64,000 nucleotides of DNA. Origin: Nocardioides silvaticus (GTDB lineage Bacteria > Actinomycetota > Actinomycetes > Propionibacteriales > Nocardioidaceae). Where the stretch lies: contig NZ_QGDD01000006.1 of assembly GCF_003160695.1 (NCBI RefSeq), positions 62,001-126,000 on the forward strand, read 5' to 3'. The position numbers and the translations under genes are program-made. Of this stretch, positions 55,147-63,927 are shown one piece after another; within the stretch, counting starts at the first letter, position 1; each line of letters opens with the position of its first letter. The notes beneath the pieces were generated by a model. That model saw nothing but the letters and a program-made list of their open reading frames with translations, did not search any database and was not told the origin of the DNA.

Positions 55147-57717
55147 TTGACCAACACACCCAGCACGCCCGGCGGCGGTCGCGACCGTCTCCAGGTCGAG
55201 TGGGCAGGGGCGACCCGGACGTACGACGGCGACCGCGTCGTCATCGGCCGCGAGACCGATTGCGACGTCGTCGTCCAGGAGCCCCTCGCCTCCCGCCACC
55301 ACGCCGTCCTCCAGCGGGAGGGTGACGCGTGGGTCGTCGTCGACACCAGCAGCAACGGCACGTTCGTCGGCGGGCAGCGGATCAGCCGGATCGCCGTACC
55401 CGCCAACCCGCTGAGCCTGCACCTCGGCGGCCCGGCGGCCGAGGCCGTGCTGGTCACCCTGCTGCCCGCCACGAACCCCGTCGCTCCGGCGCCCGTGCCG
55501 CAGGGCTCGCGCCCGTTGCCGCCGCAGTCGGCCCGGCCGGCCCCGCCCTCCCCGCAGGCACCGCAGGCACCGGACGTCCCGGCCTCGGAGTGGTGGCGCA
55601 ACCTGCCGCCACCGCAGCTGCCCGCCCAGGCGGCGCCGGTGGACGCTTGGGAGCCGCAGAACGTCGTACCGCCGGGCCAGCTCCAGCACAACCACTCCGT
55701 CGTCCTGCCGCAGCAGGTCGCGGCCGGCCGGGCGCTCACCATCGGTCGCGAGCACGGCAACGACGTGGTCCTGAACGACCCGTTGGTCAGCCGGCAGCAC
55801 GCGCGGCTCGATCCCGGCGCCCCGGGCGGCGTCGCCGTCCTGGAGGACCTGAGGAGCTTCAACGGCACCTTCGTCAACGGTCACCGGATCCAGGGGAAGG
55901 CGCAGCTCACCGTCGGCGACGAGGTGATCATCGGCAACCAGACGTTCCGCTGGGACGGCACCCAGCTGCTGGCGTCGGCGACCACCCACGAGTTCACGCT
56001 GTACGCCGACGGGCTCACCGTCGCGCTCCCGGACGGGCGCCAGCTCCTGCAGAACGCGTCCTTCCAGCTCAAGCCGTCGAGCCTGACCGCCGTCATCGGC
56101 CCGTCGGGCGCCGGCAAGTCGACGCTGCTGGGCGCGCTCACCGGCCTGCGGCCGGCGACCCACGGCCGCGTCATCTGGCAGGGGCACGACCTCTACGCGC
56201 ACTACGACCAGCTCCGGTTCCAGATCGGCCTGGTGCCGCAGCAGGACATCCAGCACCCGCAGCTCAAGGTGCGCCAGGCGCTGCGGTACGCCGCCCGGCT
56301 CCGCCTGCCGCCCGACACCACGCGCGCCGAGCAGGACGCGCGCGTCGCCCAGGTGGCCGACCAGCTCCAGCTCACCGCCCGGCTCGACAACCGGATCGGC
56401 ACCCAGCTCTCCGGCGGCCAGAAGAAGCGGGTGTCGATCGCCACCGAGCTGCTGACCGCGCCGCCGCTGCTCTTCCTCGACGAGCCGACCTCGGGTCTCG
56501 ACCCCGGCCTCGACCTCGAGGTGATGAAGCAGCTGCGCGGCCTCGCCGACGGTGGACGGGTGGTCATGGTGGTCACCCACTCGGTGCTCGCCCTCGACGT
56601 CTGCGACAACGTGATGGTGCTGGCGCCGGGCGGCAGGATCGCCTACTTCGGGCCGCCGTCGGGTGTCCTCGAGCACTTCGGGTGCGCGAGCTATCCCGAG
56701 GTCTTCGACCTGCTCGACGAGCCCGACCTGTGGCAGCGGATCCCCGCCCAGGCCCCGCTGGCCGCCACGACGGGGGCGCTCCCGGCGGCGGTGTCCGCCG
56801 TACCCGCGCCGCCGCAGCAGTCGCTCGGACGGCAGCTGTCGACGCTCATCAGCCGCAACGCCGCGGTCGTGGTCTCGGACCGGCTCCTGCTCGGGATGCT
56901 GGTGCTGCTGCCGCTGATCCTCGGTGGGCTCAGCCGGCTGGTTCCCGGCAAGAACGGCTTCTCCCTCGACGCCTCACTGTTCTGTCCCGGTGAGACCGAG
57001 CGCGTCGGCGAGGGGAAGTGCCAGCTGATGCGCGACGGAATGCCGGTCGGCAACGTCGTGCAGATGGTCTTCGACCAGGGCGAGGCGCGACAACGGCTGA
57101 TCGTCCTCCTCGTGGCTGCGTGCCTGATGGGCACGGCGATCGCCATCCGCGAGCTGGTGGGGGAGCGGCCGATCTTCCGGAGGGAGTACGCCGTCGGCCT
57201 GTCGCCCAGCATCTACTTCCTCAGCAAGGTGCTGGTGCTCGGCACCGCCGCGCTCCTGCAAGGCCTGCTCGTCACGTTCCTGGCGACGGTCGGCCTGCCC
57301 GGACCGGACGGAGACGCGGGGACGATCCGGCTCGCCGCGGCGATCGCGTTGCTCGCCGTCACGATGGCCGTCGCCGGGCTGGCGATATCGGCGCTGGTGA
57401 CCAGCACCGAGCAGACGATGCCGACCCTGGTCGGCGTGATCATGCTCCAGCTGGTGCTGTCCGGGTCGCTGTTCGCGGTGGCCGGGCGACCGGTGCTCGA
57501 GCAGGTCGCGTGGCTGGCACCGTCGCGGTGGGCGTACGCCGCCTCCTCCTCCGCGATGGGCCTGGGACGCGGGCTACCGCCGGGTGAGGAGGACTGGATC
57601 GCGCTCGACGGAGCCGGCCACTACCTGATGGACATGGGCGTGCTCGGCGCCCTGTTCCTGACCGCGACGGGCATCGGCCTCTGGCTGACCCACCGCAGCT
57701 CCGTCGGAGACGACTGA
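55147..57717 (+). CDS. ABC exporter with two N-terminal FHA domains (Rv1747-like)
   Basis: 856 residues. FHA1 (about 10-90): VVIGRETDCDVV, SRHHAVL, SSNGTFVGG. Pro-rich linker. FHA2 (about 195-270): ALTIGREHGNDVV, SRQHARL, SFNGTFVNG. ABC ATPase: Walker A GPSGAGKST (from residue 318), signature LSGGQKKRVSIA (about 421), Walker B LLFLDEPTSGLDPG. The last ~280 residues are an ABC-2 permease with six helices. The fusion matches mycobacterial Rv1747, a cell-envelope lipid exporter controlled by Ser/Thr kinases through its FHA domains. TTG 55147 start; the 3' end overlaps the convergent PAP2 gene by 144 bp. Confidence 0.92.
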   Translation: MTNTPSTPGGGRDRLQVEWAGATRTYDGDRVVIGRETDCDVVVQEPLASRHHAVLQREGDAWVVVDTSSNGTFVGGQRISRIAVPANPLSLHLGGPAAEAVLVTLLPATNPVAPAPVPQGSRPLPPQSARPAPPSPQAPQAPDVPASEWWRNLPPPQLPAQAAPVDAWEPQNVVPPGQLQHNHSVVLPQQVAAGRALTIGREHGNDVVLNDPLVSRQHARLDPGAPGGVAVLEDLRSFNGTFVNGHRIQGKAQLTVGDEVIIGNQTFRWDGTQLLASATTHEFTLYADGLTVALPDGRQLLQNASFQLKPSSLTAVIGPSGAGKSTLLGALTGLRPATHGRVIWQGHDLYAHYDQLRFQIGLVPQQDIQHPQLKVRQALRYAARLRLPPDTTRAEQDARVAQVADQLQLTARLDNRIGTQLSGGQKKRVSIATELLTAPPLLFLDEPTSGLDPGLDLEVMKQLRGLADGGRVVMVVTHSVLALDVCDNVMVLAPGGRIAYFGPPSGVLEHFGCASYPEVFDLLDEPDLWQRIPAQAPLAATTGALPAAVSAVPAPPQQSLGRQLSTLISRNAAVVVSDRLLLGMLVLLPLILGGLSRLVPGKNGFSLDASLFCPGETERVGEGKCQLMRDGMPVGNVVQMVFDQGEARQRLIVLLVAACLMGTAIAIRELVGERPIFRREYAVGLSPSIYFLSKVLVLGTAALLQGLLVTFLATVGLPGPDGDAGTIRLAAAIALLAVTMAVAGLAISALVTSTEQTMPTLVGVIMLQLVLSGSLFAVAGRPVLEQVAWLAPSRWAYAASSSAMGLGRGLPPGEEDWIALDGAGHYLMDMGVLGALFLTATGIGLWLTHRSSVGDD

Positions 57718-58359
57718 CAGGAAGCCGGGGCGCAGCAGCCCGACGACCCACGCCGTCGCCACCGTCAGCAGCGTCCCGAAGGCGATGCCACCGACGATGT
57801 CGGAGAGGTAGTGCACGCCGAGGAAGATCCGGCTGGCGCCGACGGCGGCCACGGTCGCGACCGCGAGCGCGATGGCGAACCGGCGCACCCGCTGCGACCG
57901 CACCAGCCCGAGGACGACGAGCACGAGGGCCACCGCCGCGGTGGCAGCGGCGGTCGCGTGGCCCGAGGGGAACGACGTGGCGCCGGCGGTCGTGATCGGG
58001 TCCGACCACTCCGGTCGGGGGCGCTCGAGGACCAGCTTGGCGGCCGGGGCGGCGTACGACTCCAGGACCGCCAGGCCGAAGAGCCAGGCGCCGGCGACGA
58101 AGCGCCGGCCCAGGACCAGCCCGACCGCGACGACCATCATCAGCTGCCGCAGCACGTCGGGTCCGGCCCACGAGGAGACGGCGCTCCAGGTGTCGATCAT
58201 CAGGTCGTGCCCGGACGTTGCCTGGTGAGCGGCGACGGCGATGCCGTCGTCGAGCGCCATCAGCGGCGACCACTGGTTGCTCACGACCATGGCCAGCAGC
58301 GCCAGCACGCCGGTGGAGACCACCGCCGTCCGGGCGAGGAGCGCGTTCGCGTCGTTCAT
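57574..58359 (-). CDS. PAP2-family membrane phosphatase
   Basis: 261 residues with six helices and the three PAP2 motifs: KLVLERPRP (KxxxxxxRP), FPSGHA and SRIFLGVHYLSDIVGG (SRxxxxxHxxxD). Acts on lipid phosphates or undecaprenyl diphosphate at the outer face of the membrane. The final ~45 residues (from about LSVVSDGAAVG) are hydrophilic and coded antisense to the exporter's C-terminus, an unusual 144-bp convergent overlap. It diverges from the luciferase-like gene across phased half-sites that may control both. Confidence 0.9.
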   Translation of the reverse strand: MNDANALLARTAVVSTGVLALLAMVVSNQWSPLMALDDGIAVAAHQATSGHDLMIDTWSAVSSWAGPDVLRQLMMVVAVGLVLGRRFVAGAWLFGLAVLESYAAPAAKLVLERPRPEWSDPITTAGATSFPSGHATAAATAAVALVLVVLGLVRSQRVRRFAIALAVATVAAVGASRIFLGVHYLSDIVGGIAFGTLLTVATAWVVGLLRPGFLSVVSDGAAVGQPEADARRGQEQGAEHAHVHQVVAGSVERDPVLLTRR

Positions 58360-58382
58360 GTCACTGACGCTAGGTACCCAGA

Positions 58383-58421
58383 ATGAGGTGACTATGAGGC
58401 TCTCATCTGGCTCTCATCGGG
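58383..58421. promoter_or_regulatory. 11-bp-phased half-sites, possible OmpR-type regulator site
   Basis: ATGAGG begins at 58383 and 58394, and CTCTCATC at 58400 and 58411, each pair exactly 11 bp apart, with the two pairs inverted to each other. One-turn direct repeats are the usual target of OmpR/PhoP-family response regulators. The site lies between divergent genes. Confidence 0.5.
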
Positions 58422-58455
58422 AATGCCGGGGCGCCGCGGGGCCTTGGAGGTAGAG

Positions 58456-59535
58456 ATGTCTTCTCCTTCGCTCTCCGTGCTGGACCTGGTGCCCGTCCGC
58501 TCCGACCAGACCTCCGCCGACGCCGTGGGCGCCACGATCGACCTCGCGCGCACCGCCGACCGCCTCGGTTACCGGCGCTACTGGGTCGCCGAGCACCACA
58601 ACATGCCGGCCGTCGCCGCGACCAACCCACCTGTGCTGATCGGCCTGATCGGCGCGCAGACCTCGCAGATCCGGGTCGGCTCCGGCGGCGTGATGCTGCC
58701 GAACCACGCCCCGCTGGTCGTCGCGGAGCAGTTCGCGCTGCTCGAGGCGGCCTTCCCGGGCCGGGTCGACCTCGGCATCGGCCGGGCGCCGGGCACCGAC
58801 CCCGTGACGAGCTGGGCGCTCCGCCACGGCGCCGGCGGCGTCGACGACGAGGCCGTCAACCGCTTCCCCGAGTACGTCGACAACGTGCTCGCGATGATGG
58901 AGCCGAGCGGCGTGGGCCTGGCCCTGCGCGGTCGCACCCACGTGCTGAGGGCCACCCCGTCGGCGCGCTCGGTCCCGCAGATCTGGCTGCTCGGTTCCTC
59001 GGACTACTCCGCGCGGCTCGCGGCGGAGAAGGGCATGCCCTACGTCTTCGCCCACCACTTCTCCGGCTCCGGCACCGCCGAGGCGCTGGAGCTCTACCGC
59101 AGCACCTTCCAGCCCTCGCCCGAGCTGGACGAGCCGCGCACCTTCCTGACTGTGAACGCCGCCGTGGCGGACACCGCCGAGGAGGCGCACCGGCTGGCGC
59201 TGCCGCAGCTGCTGCAGATGGTCGCGCTCCGCACCGGCCAGCCGCTCACCGCCCTGCGGACCGTCGAGGAGGCCGAGCAGATCATCGCTGCCGGGCTCCC
59301 CGAGAGCCACGCCGGCCTCGTCGAGGCGATGCGGGAGCGGTGGGTGATCGGCGACGCGTCCGGCGCGCAGGCCGAGATCGAGCGGCTCGCGGCGTCGTAC
59401 GGCGTCGACGAGGTGATGGTGAACCCGGTCGCGGGTGCCGTGGCGGGGACCGCCGCGACCGCCTCGCCGGCGCGCGAGCGCACGCTCGAGCTGCTCACGG
59501 TCCCGGTCGGCTCCGCCTCAATTGGGAGTTTGTGA
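58456..59535 (+). CDS. Luciferase-like (LLM class) flavin-dependent oxidoreductase
   Basis: 359 residues of the bacterial luciferase-like TIM-barrel family: LSVLDLVPVRSDQTSADAV, YRRYWVAEHHNMPAVAATNPPVLIG, IRVGSGGVMLPNHAPLVVAEQFALLEAAFPGRVDLGIGRAPGTD, IWLLGSSDYSARLAAEKGMPYVFAHHF. The pattern is that of the MsnO8/YhbW group within LLM enzymes; the substrate is unknown. ATG 58456 has GGAGG 7 nt upstream. Stands alone between the PAP2 gene and infA. Confidence 0.91.
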   Translation: MSSPSLSVLDLVPVRSDQTSADAVGATIDLARTADRLGYRRYWVAEHHNMPAVAATNPPVLIGLIGAQTSQIRVGSGGVMLPNHAPLVVAEQFALLEAAFPGRVDLGIGRAPGTDPVTSWALRHGAGGVDDEAVNRFPEYVDNVLAMMEPSGVGLALRGRTHVLRATPSARSVPQIWLLGSSDYSARLAAEKGMPYVFAHHFSGSGTAEALELYRSTFQPSPELDEPRTFLTVNAAVADTAEEAHRLALPQLLQMVALRTGQPLTALRTVEEAEQIIAAGLPESHAGLVEAMRERWVIGDASGAQAEIERLAASYGVDEVMVNPVAGAVAGTAATASPARERTLELLTVPVGSASIGSL

Positions 59536-59552
59536 ACGACGTCCCCTAAACT
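59522..59552 (+). promoter_or_regulatory. Candidate infA promoter
   Basis: TTGGGA (59522-59527), 19 bp, then TAAACT (59547-59552), a good actinobacterial -10; it would give a leader of about 160 nt before infA. The -35 lies in the last codons of the upstream gene. Confidence 0.45.
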
Positions 59553-59718
59553 GGCGTGTCGGCCCAACGTGGGTCTGTGTCGTCATGCTCGCGGCTGCTC
59601 TGACGGAACCTCGGTTCCGGCGGGGTTGAGCGCGGCGGCACGGCTGCACGAGGTCCACCACCCCGCCGGGGTGGAGGTTCCCGGGCCACCGGTAACGATT
59701 CCCAACCCGAAGGACGGC

Positions 59719-59940
59719 ATGGCGAAGAAAGAAGGCGTCATCGAGATGGAGGGCTCCGTCGTGGAGGCCCTTCCCAACGCGATGTTCCGCGTCGAGCTGA
59801 GCAACGGCCACAAGGTCCTCGCTCACATCAGCGGGAAGATGCGCCAGCACTACATCCGGATCCTCCCCGAGGACCGGGTCGTGGTCGAGCTTTCGCCGTA
59901 CGACCTCAGCCGGGGCCGGATCGTCTACCGCTACAAGTAG
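59719..59940 (+). CDS. infA: Translation initiation factor IF-1
   Basis: 73 residues, standard S1/OB fold: [70 protein letters not shown]. It blocks the A site during initiation. ATG 59719 chosen because it gives the exact family N-terminus, although the open frame extends upstream. First gene of the alpha-operon group; rpmJ follows after 107 bp. Confidence 0.99.
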   Translation: MAKKEGVIEMEGSVVEALPNAMFRVELSNGHKVLAHISGKMRQHYIRILPEDRVVVELSPYDLSRGRIVYRYK

Positions 59941-60047
59941 ATAGAACTGGTCGAGCGTGTCTCCGCAACTTCAGGAGGAAGCAAGCTTCCGAAAGAGTTG
60001 CTCCCGACACGCTGCCGGCCGCCAAGCCGCTACCAGAAAGGGCTGAC

Positions 60048-60161
60048 ATGAAGGTCAACCCGAGCGTCAAGAAGATCTGTGACAAGTGCAAGGTGATCCG
60101 TCGCCACGGCCGCGTCATGGTGATCTGCGAGAACCCTCGCCACAAGCAGCGCCAAGGCTGA
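60048..60161 (+). CDS. rpmJ: 50S ribosomal protein L36
   Basis: 37 residues: [36 protein letters not shown], with the zinc ligands C, C, C and H of the zinc-binding (C+) form. Ribosome site AAAGGG before the ATG. It is too short for common gene-size limits but unmistakable. A 277-bp gap to rpsM follows. Confidence 0.97.
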   Translation: MKVNPSVKKICDKCKVIRRHGRVMVICENPRHKQRQG

Positions 60162-60438
60162 AGCACGCGCGACGAAGGAGCGCGGGCGTCTCGGCCGCAG
60201 ATTGAGCAAGTCCTCCGGCTGAGCTTGCGAAGCCGGAACGGGCGCGTCGAAATCCGGTAAGACGGACGACAACCCCGACAACTGAATACGACGACAACGT
60301 GATCGCTTAGGTCTCGAGGCTCGACCCCCGGGTCGACGAGCGAGGCCGAACCACCTCCGGAGCGGATGGCCGGGGCTGAGGTCGGACACCTCGGACGCAT
60401 CACGACCACACCACCGTGAATCGAAGGGAAAGCCATTC
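60162..60438 (+). other. Leader region between rpmJ and rpsM
   Basis: 277 bp with no gene. Two simple hairpins are visible: CCGGCT with AGCCGG (about 60214-60236) and TCGACCC-CC-GGGTCGA (60321-60336). In E. coli S4 binds near the rpsM start to control the alpha operon; a comparable structure here cannot be confirmed by eye. Confidence 0.4.
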
Positions 60439-60813
60439 ATGGCACGCCTTGTTGGTGTCGACCTGCCGCGCGACAAGCGCATCGAGGTCGCACTCACCTA
60501 CATCTACGGCATCGGCCGTACCAGCGCCCAGAAGCTGCTGGCCCAGACCGGGGTCAACCCCGACCTGCGCGTCCACCAGCTGGGCGACGAGGAGCTGGTC
60601 AAGCTCCGCGACGCGATCGAAGCGGAGTACAAGATCGAGGGTGACCTGCGCCGTGAGGTGCAGGCGGACATCCGCCGGAAGATCGAGATCGGCAGCTACC
60701 AGGGTCGCCGCCACCGCCAGGGCCTTCCGGTCCGGGGGCAGCGCACCAAGACCAACGCTCGCACCCGCAAGGGCCCGAAGCGCACGGTTGCCGGCAAGAA
60801 GAAGGCCAAGTAG
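60439..60813 (+). CDS. rpsM: 30S ribosomal protein S13
   Basis: 124 residues: [77 protein letters not shown] and a Lys-rich tail. S13 contacts the P-site tRNA and forms intersubunit bridges. Ribosome site GAAGGGAAAG. rpsK follows after 93 bp. Confidence 0.99.
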   Translation: MARLVGVDLPRDKRIEVALTYIYGIGRTSAQKLLAQTGVNPDLRVHQLGDEELVKLRDAIEAEYKIEGDLRREVQADIRRKIEIGSYQGRRHRQGLPVRGQRTKTNARTRKGPKRTVAGKKKAK

Positions 60814-60906
60814 TAGCCGGTGGTCGAGCAGCCCGAGCCGTTAGGCGAGGGCGGACCGAGACCCGGCACTGCTGCCTCAGACCAGTCTTTCTCAAGGAGT
60901 AAATAG

Positions 60907-61308
60907 ATGCCTCCCAAGGCTCGCGCGGGCGCGAAGAAGGTCCGCCGCAAGGAGAAGAAGAACGTCGCTCAGGGCGAAGCCCACATCAAGAGCACGTTCA
61001 ACAACACGATCGTGACGATCACCGACCCGACCGGTGCGGTGATCTCCTGGGCGTCCGCCGGCACCGTCGGCTTCAAGGGCTCCCGCAAGTCCACCCCGTA
61101 CGCCGCGCAGATGGCCGCCGAGGCCGCCGGCCGTCGGGCGATGGAGCACGGCATGAAGAAGATCGACGTCTTCGTCAAGGGCCCGGGCTCGGGCCGCGAG
61201 ACGGCGATCCGGTCCCTCGGTGCGATCGGCCTCGAGGTCGGCACCATCCAGGACGTGACCCCCGCCCCGCACAACGGCTGCCGCCCGCCCAAGCGCCGGC
61301 GCGTCTGA
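60907..61308 (+). CDS. rpsK: 30S ribosomal protein S11
   Basis: 133 residues: [68 protein letters not shown], and the terminal [15 protein letters not shown]. It lines the mRNA exit in the platform. A Lys/Arg-rich N-terminus ([18 protein letters not shown]) is typical of actinobacteria. AAGGAG ribosome site. Confidence 0.99.
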   Translation: MPPKARAGAKKVRRKEKKNVAQGEAHIKSTFNNTIVTITDPTGAVISWASAGTVGFKGSRKSTPYAAQMAAEAAGRRAMEHGMKKIDVFVKGPGSGRETAIRSLGAIGLEVGTIQDVTPAPHNGCRPPKRRRV

Positions 61309-61338
61309 CCCGACACCGAAGAAGGAGAGCGAACAGAT

Positions 61339-61947
61339 ATGGCCCGCTACACCGGCCCCATCACCAAGAAGTCGCGCCGTCTCGGTGTCGACCTGATCGG
61401 CGGGGACGCCGCTTTCGAGAAGCGCCCCTACCCGCCGGGCCAGCACGGCCGCGCGCGGATCAAGGAGAGCGAGTACCGCAACCAGCTGCAGGAGAAGCAG
61501 AAGGCGCGCTTCACCTACGGCGTGCTGGAGCGTCAGTTCCACAAGTACTACGTCGAGGCTGCTCGTCGCCAGGGCAAGACCGGTGACAACCTGCTGCAGC
61601 TGCTCGAGTGCCGCCTGGACAACGTGGTCTACCGCGCCGGCTTCGCCCGGACCCGCCGCCACGCCCGCCAGCTGGTGACCCACGGTCACTTCCTGGTCAA
61701 CGGCAAGAAGGTCGACATCCCGTCCTTCCAGGTGACGCAGTACGACATCATCGACGTCCGCGAGAAGTCGCTGGAGATGACGCCGTTCATCGTCGCCCGC
61801 GAGACCCACGGCGAGCGGGTCGTGCCGGCCTGGCTCGAGGCGCTGCCGAACCGCATGCGGATCCTGGTGCACCAGCTGCCGGTCCGGGAGCAGATCGACA
61901 TCCCGGTCCAGGAGCAGCTCATCGTGGAGTACTACTCCAAGAAGTGA
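61339..61947 (+). CDS. rpsD: 30S ribosomal protein S4
   Basis: 202 residues: ARYTGPITKKSRRLGVDLIG, KRPYPPGQHGRAR, the S4 RNA-binding domain (LECRLDNVVYRAGFARTRRHARQLVTHGHFLVNGKKVDIPS) and the final EYYSKK. The N-terminus lacks the zinc cysteines (C- form). Nucleates 30S assembly. AAGGAGAG ribosome site; 111 bp to rpoA. Confidence 0.99.
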   Translation: MARYTGPITKKSRRLGVDLIGGDAAFEKRPYPPGQHGRARIKESEYRNQLQEKQKARFTYGVLERQFHKYYVEAARRQGKTGDNLLQLLECRLDNVVYRAGFARTRRHARQLVTHGHFLVNGKKVDIPSFQVTQYDIIDVREKSLEMTPFIVARETHGERVVPAWLEALPNRMRILVHQLPVREQIDIPVQEQLIVEYYSKK

Positions 61948-62058
61948 CGCGGGTGGGGGTCGCGTCCGCGCGGCCCCCGCTCCTCACCCCAGCTTCAACC
62001 GTCCAAGCACCACGTCTGGGCCTTCATATAGCGGTCGGTCCGGAAAGGATAGAAACAA

Positions 62059-63075
62059 GTGCTCATCGCACAGCGCCCCACCCTGTCAGAGGAGACCGTC
62101 GACCAGTTCCGGTCGCGGTTCGTCATCGAGCCGCTGGAGCCGGGCTTCGGCTACACGCTCGGCAACTCGCTCCGCCGTACCCTCCTGTCGTCCATCCCGG
62201 GCGCGTCCGTCACCAGCATCAAGGTCGACGGCGTGCTCCACGAGTTCTCGACGATCGAGGGCGTCAAGGAGGACGTCACCGAGATCATCCTGAACCTCAA
62301 GGGTCTCGTCGTCTCCTCGGAGCACGACGAGCCGGTGACCATGTACCTCCGCAAGTCCGGTGCCGGTGACGTCACCGCGGCCGACATCGCGCCCCCGGCC
62401 GGTGTCGAGGTGCACAACCCCGACCTGAAGATCGCCACCCTGGGCGAGGCCGGCAAGCTCGAGATGGAGCTCGTCGTCGAGCGCGGTCGCGGCTACGTCT
62501 CGGCCGTCCAGAACAAGGGTGCCGACAACGAGATCGGCCGGATGCCGGTCGACTCGATCTACAGCCCCGTGCTGAAGGTGACCTACAAGGTCGAGGCCAC
62601 CCGTGTCGAGCAGCGCACCGACTTCGACAAGCTCGTCATCGACGTCGAGACCAAGCCGTCCATCCTGCCCCGCGACGCCATCGCGTCGGCCGGCAAGACG
62701 CTGGTCGAGCTCTTCGGCCTGGCCCGTGAGCTCAACGTCGAGGCCGAGGGCATCGACATCGGCCCGTCGCCCGTCGACGAGCAGCTCGCCGCCGACCTGG
62801 CCCTGCCGGTCGAGGACCTGCAGCTCACCGTCCGGTCCTACAACTGCCTCAAGCGCGAGGGCATCCACACCGTGGGTGAGCTCATCAGCCGCTCGGAGCA
62901 GGACCTGCTCGACATCCGCAACTTCGGTGCGAAGTCGATCGACGAGGTCAAGGCCAAGCTCGTCGAGATGGGCCTGTCCCTCAAGGACAGCGCGCCGGGC
63001 TTCGACCCGCACGCCGCCCTCGCCTCCTACGGCGACGACGACGACGACACCTTCGTGGAAGACGAACAGTACTGA
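62059..63075 (+). CDS. rpoA: DNA-directed RNA polymerase subunit alpha
   Basis: 338 residues. The N-terminal assembly domain ([53 protein letters not shown]) and the C-terminal domain ([46 protein letters not shown]), which binds UP elements and activators, are both complete; a short acidic tail ([15 protein letters not shown]) follows. GTG 62059. rplQ follows after 69 bp. Confidence 0.99.
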   Translation: MLIAQRPTLSEETVDQFRSRFVIEPLEPGFGYTLGNSLRRTLLSSIPGASVTSIKVDGVLHEFSTIEGVKEDVTEIILNLKGLVVSSEHDEPVTMYLRKSGAGDVTAADIAPPAGVEVHNPDLKIATLGEAGKLEMELVVERGRGYVSAVQNKGADNEIGRMPVDSIYSPVLKVTYKVEATRVEQRTDFDKLVIDVETKPSILPRDAIASAGKTLVELFGLARELNVEAEGIDIGPSPVDEQLAADLALPVEDLQLTVRSYNCLKREGIHTVGELISRSEQDLLDIRNFGAKSIDEVKAKLVEMGLSLKDSAPGFDPHAALASYGDDDDDTFVEDEQY

Positions 63076-63144
63076 GCGATTCCGGATCCTCCGGAACCCA
63101 CTACCCCGGTACCTGGTACGGCCGGGGAGAAATGAGAGACAGCA

Positions 63145-63777
63145 ATGCCCAAGCCCAAGAAGGGCCCCCGCCTCGGCGGTAGCCCGGCCCACCAGCGGCT
63201 CATCCTCCGCAACCTGGCCACCGCGCTCTTCGAGCACGGCCGGATCACGACCACGGAGGCCAAGGCCCGCACCCTGCGGCCGTACGCCGAGAAGCTGATC
63301 ACCAAGGCCAAGAAGGCGCACCTGGGTGAGAACCCGCTGCACAACCGTCGCGAGGTGCTCAAGAGCATCACCGACAAGGGTGTGGTGCACCACCTCTTCA
63401 CCGAGATCGCGCCGGCCTACGCCGAGCGTCCGGGCGGCTACACCCGGATCACCAAGATCGGTCCGCGCCAGGGCGACAACGCCCCCATGGCCGTGATCGA
63501 GCTGGTGAACGAGGCCTACGAGCCCAAGGCCTCGACGCCGAAGAAGGCCGAGAAGGCGGAGGCGAAGGTCACTCCGGTCGAGGTCACCAAGGCCGACGAG
63601 GCCGCCCCGGCCGAGGTCGAGGCGACCAACGAGGCTGGCGACACCGAGGTGCTCTCCACCGAGGCCACCGACGTCGAGACCGCCGAGGCGGAGTCGACGG
63701 CCGAGACCACGGACGAGGCCGCTGAGGCTGCCGAGGAGCCTGCTGCCGAGGTCGAGGAGACCGACGAGAAGGCCTGA
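63145..63777 (+). CDS. rplQ: 50S ribosomal protein L17 with long acidic tail
   Basis: 210 residues. The first ~120 are a normal L17 ([67 protein letters not shown]). About 85 further residues form an Ala/Glu/Thr-rich, highly acidic tail ([20 protein letters not shown]); such tails occur in actinobacterial L17 and are probably disordered. Ends 16 bp before a strong terminator. Confidence 0.97.
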   Translation: MPKPKKGPRLGGSPAHQRLILRNLATALFEHGRITTTEAKARTLRPYAEKLITKAKKAHLGENPLHNRREVLKSITDKGVVHHLFTEIAPAYAERPGGYTRITKIGPRQGDNAPMAVIELVNEAYEPKASTPKKAEKAEAKVTPVEVTKADEAAPAEVEATNEAGDTEVLSTEATDVETAEAESTAETTDEAAEAAEEPAAEVEETDEKA

Positions 63778-63793
63778 CCGCTCCGGCTTCCCG

Positions 63794-63832
63794 CCGACCC
63801 GTCGCGAGCTTGCGACGGGTCGGCGTGTTTTT
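63794..63832 (+). terminator. Intrinsic terminator of the ribosomal/rpoA operon
   Basis: CCGACCCGTCGC (63794-63805) pairs perfectly with GCGACGGGTCGG (63812-63823), with a 6-nt loop and the tail CGTGTTTTT. It is also the first unit of the 32-bp repeat that follows. Confidence 0.88.
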
Positions 63833-63897
63833 CGTGCGAGTTCGCGACGGGTCGGCGGGGTTGACGTGCGAGTTTGCGACGGGTCGCGGGATTCGGG
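63804..63897. repeat. 32-bp-period repeat, three units (second locus)
   Basis: GCGAG(C/T)T(T/C)GCGACGGGTCG begins at 63804, 63836 and 63868, an exact 32-bp period, with the spacer between cores varying. The core matches the repeats at 34014-34225. Confidence 0.88.
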
Positions 63898-63927
63898 TGT
63901 GGGGAGCCGCGCACCTAGACTGGAGGC

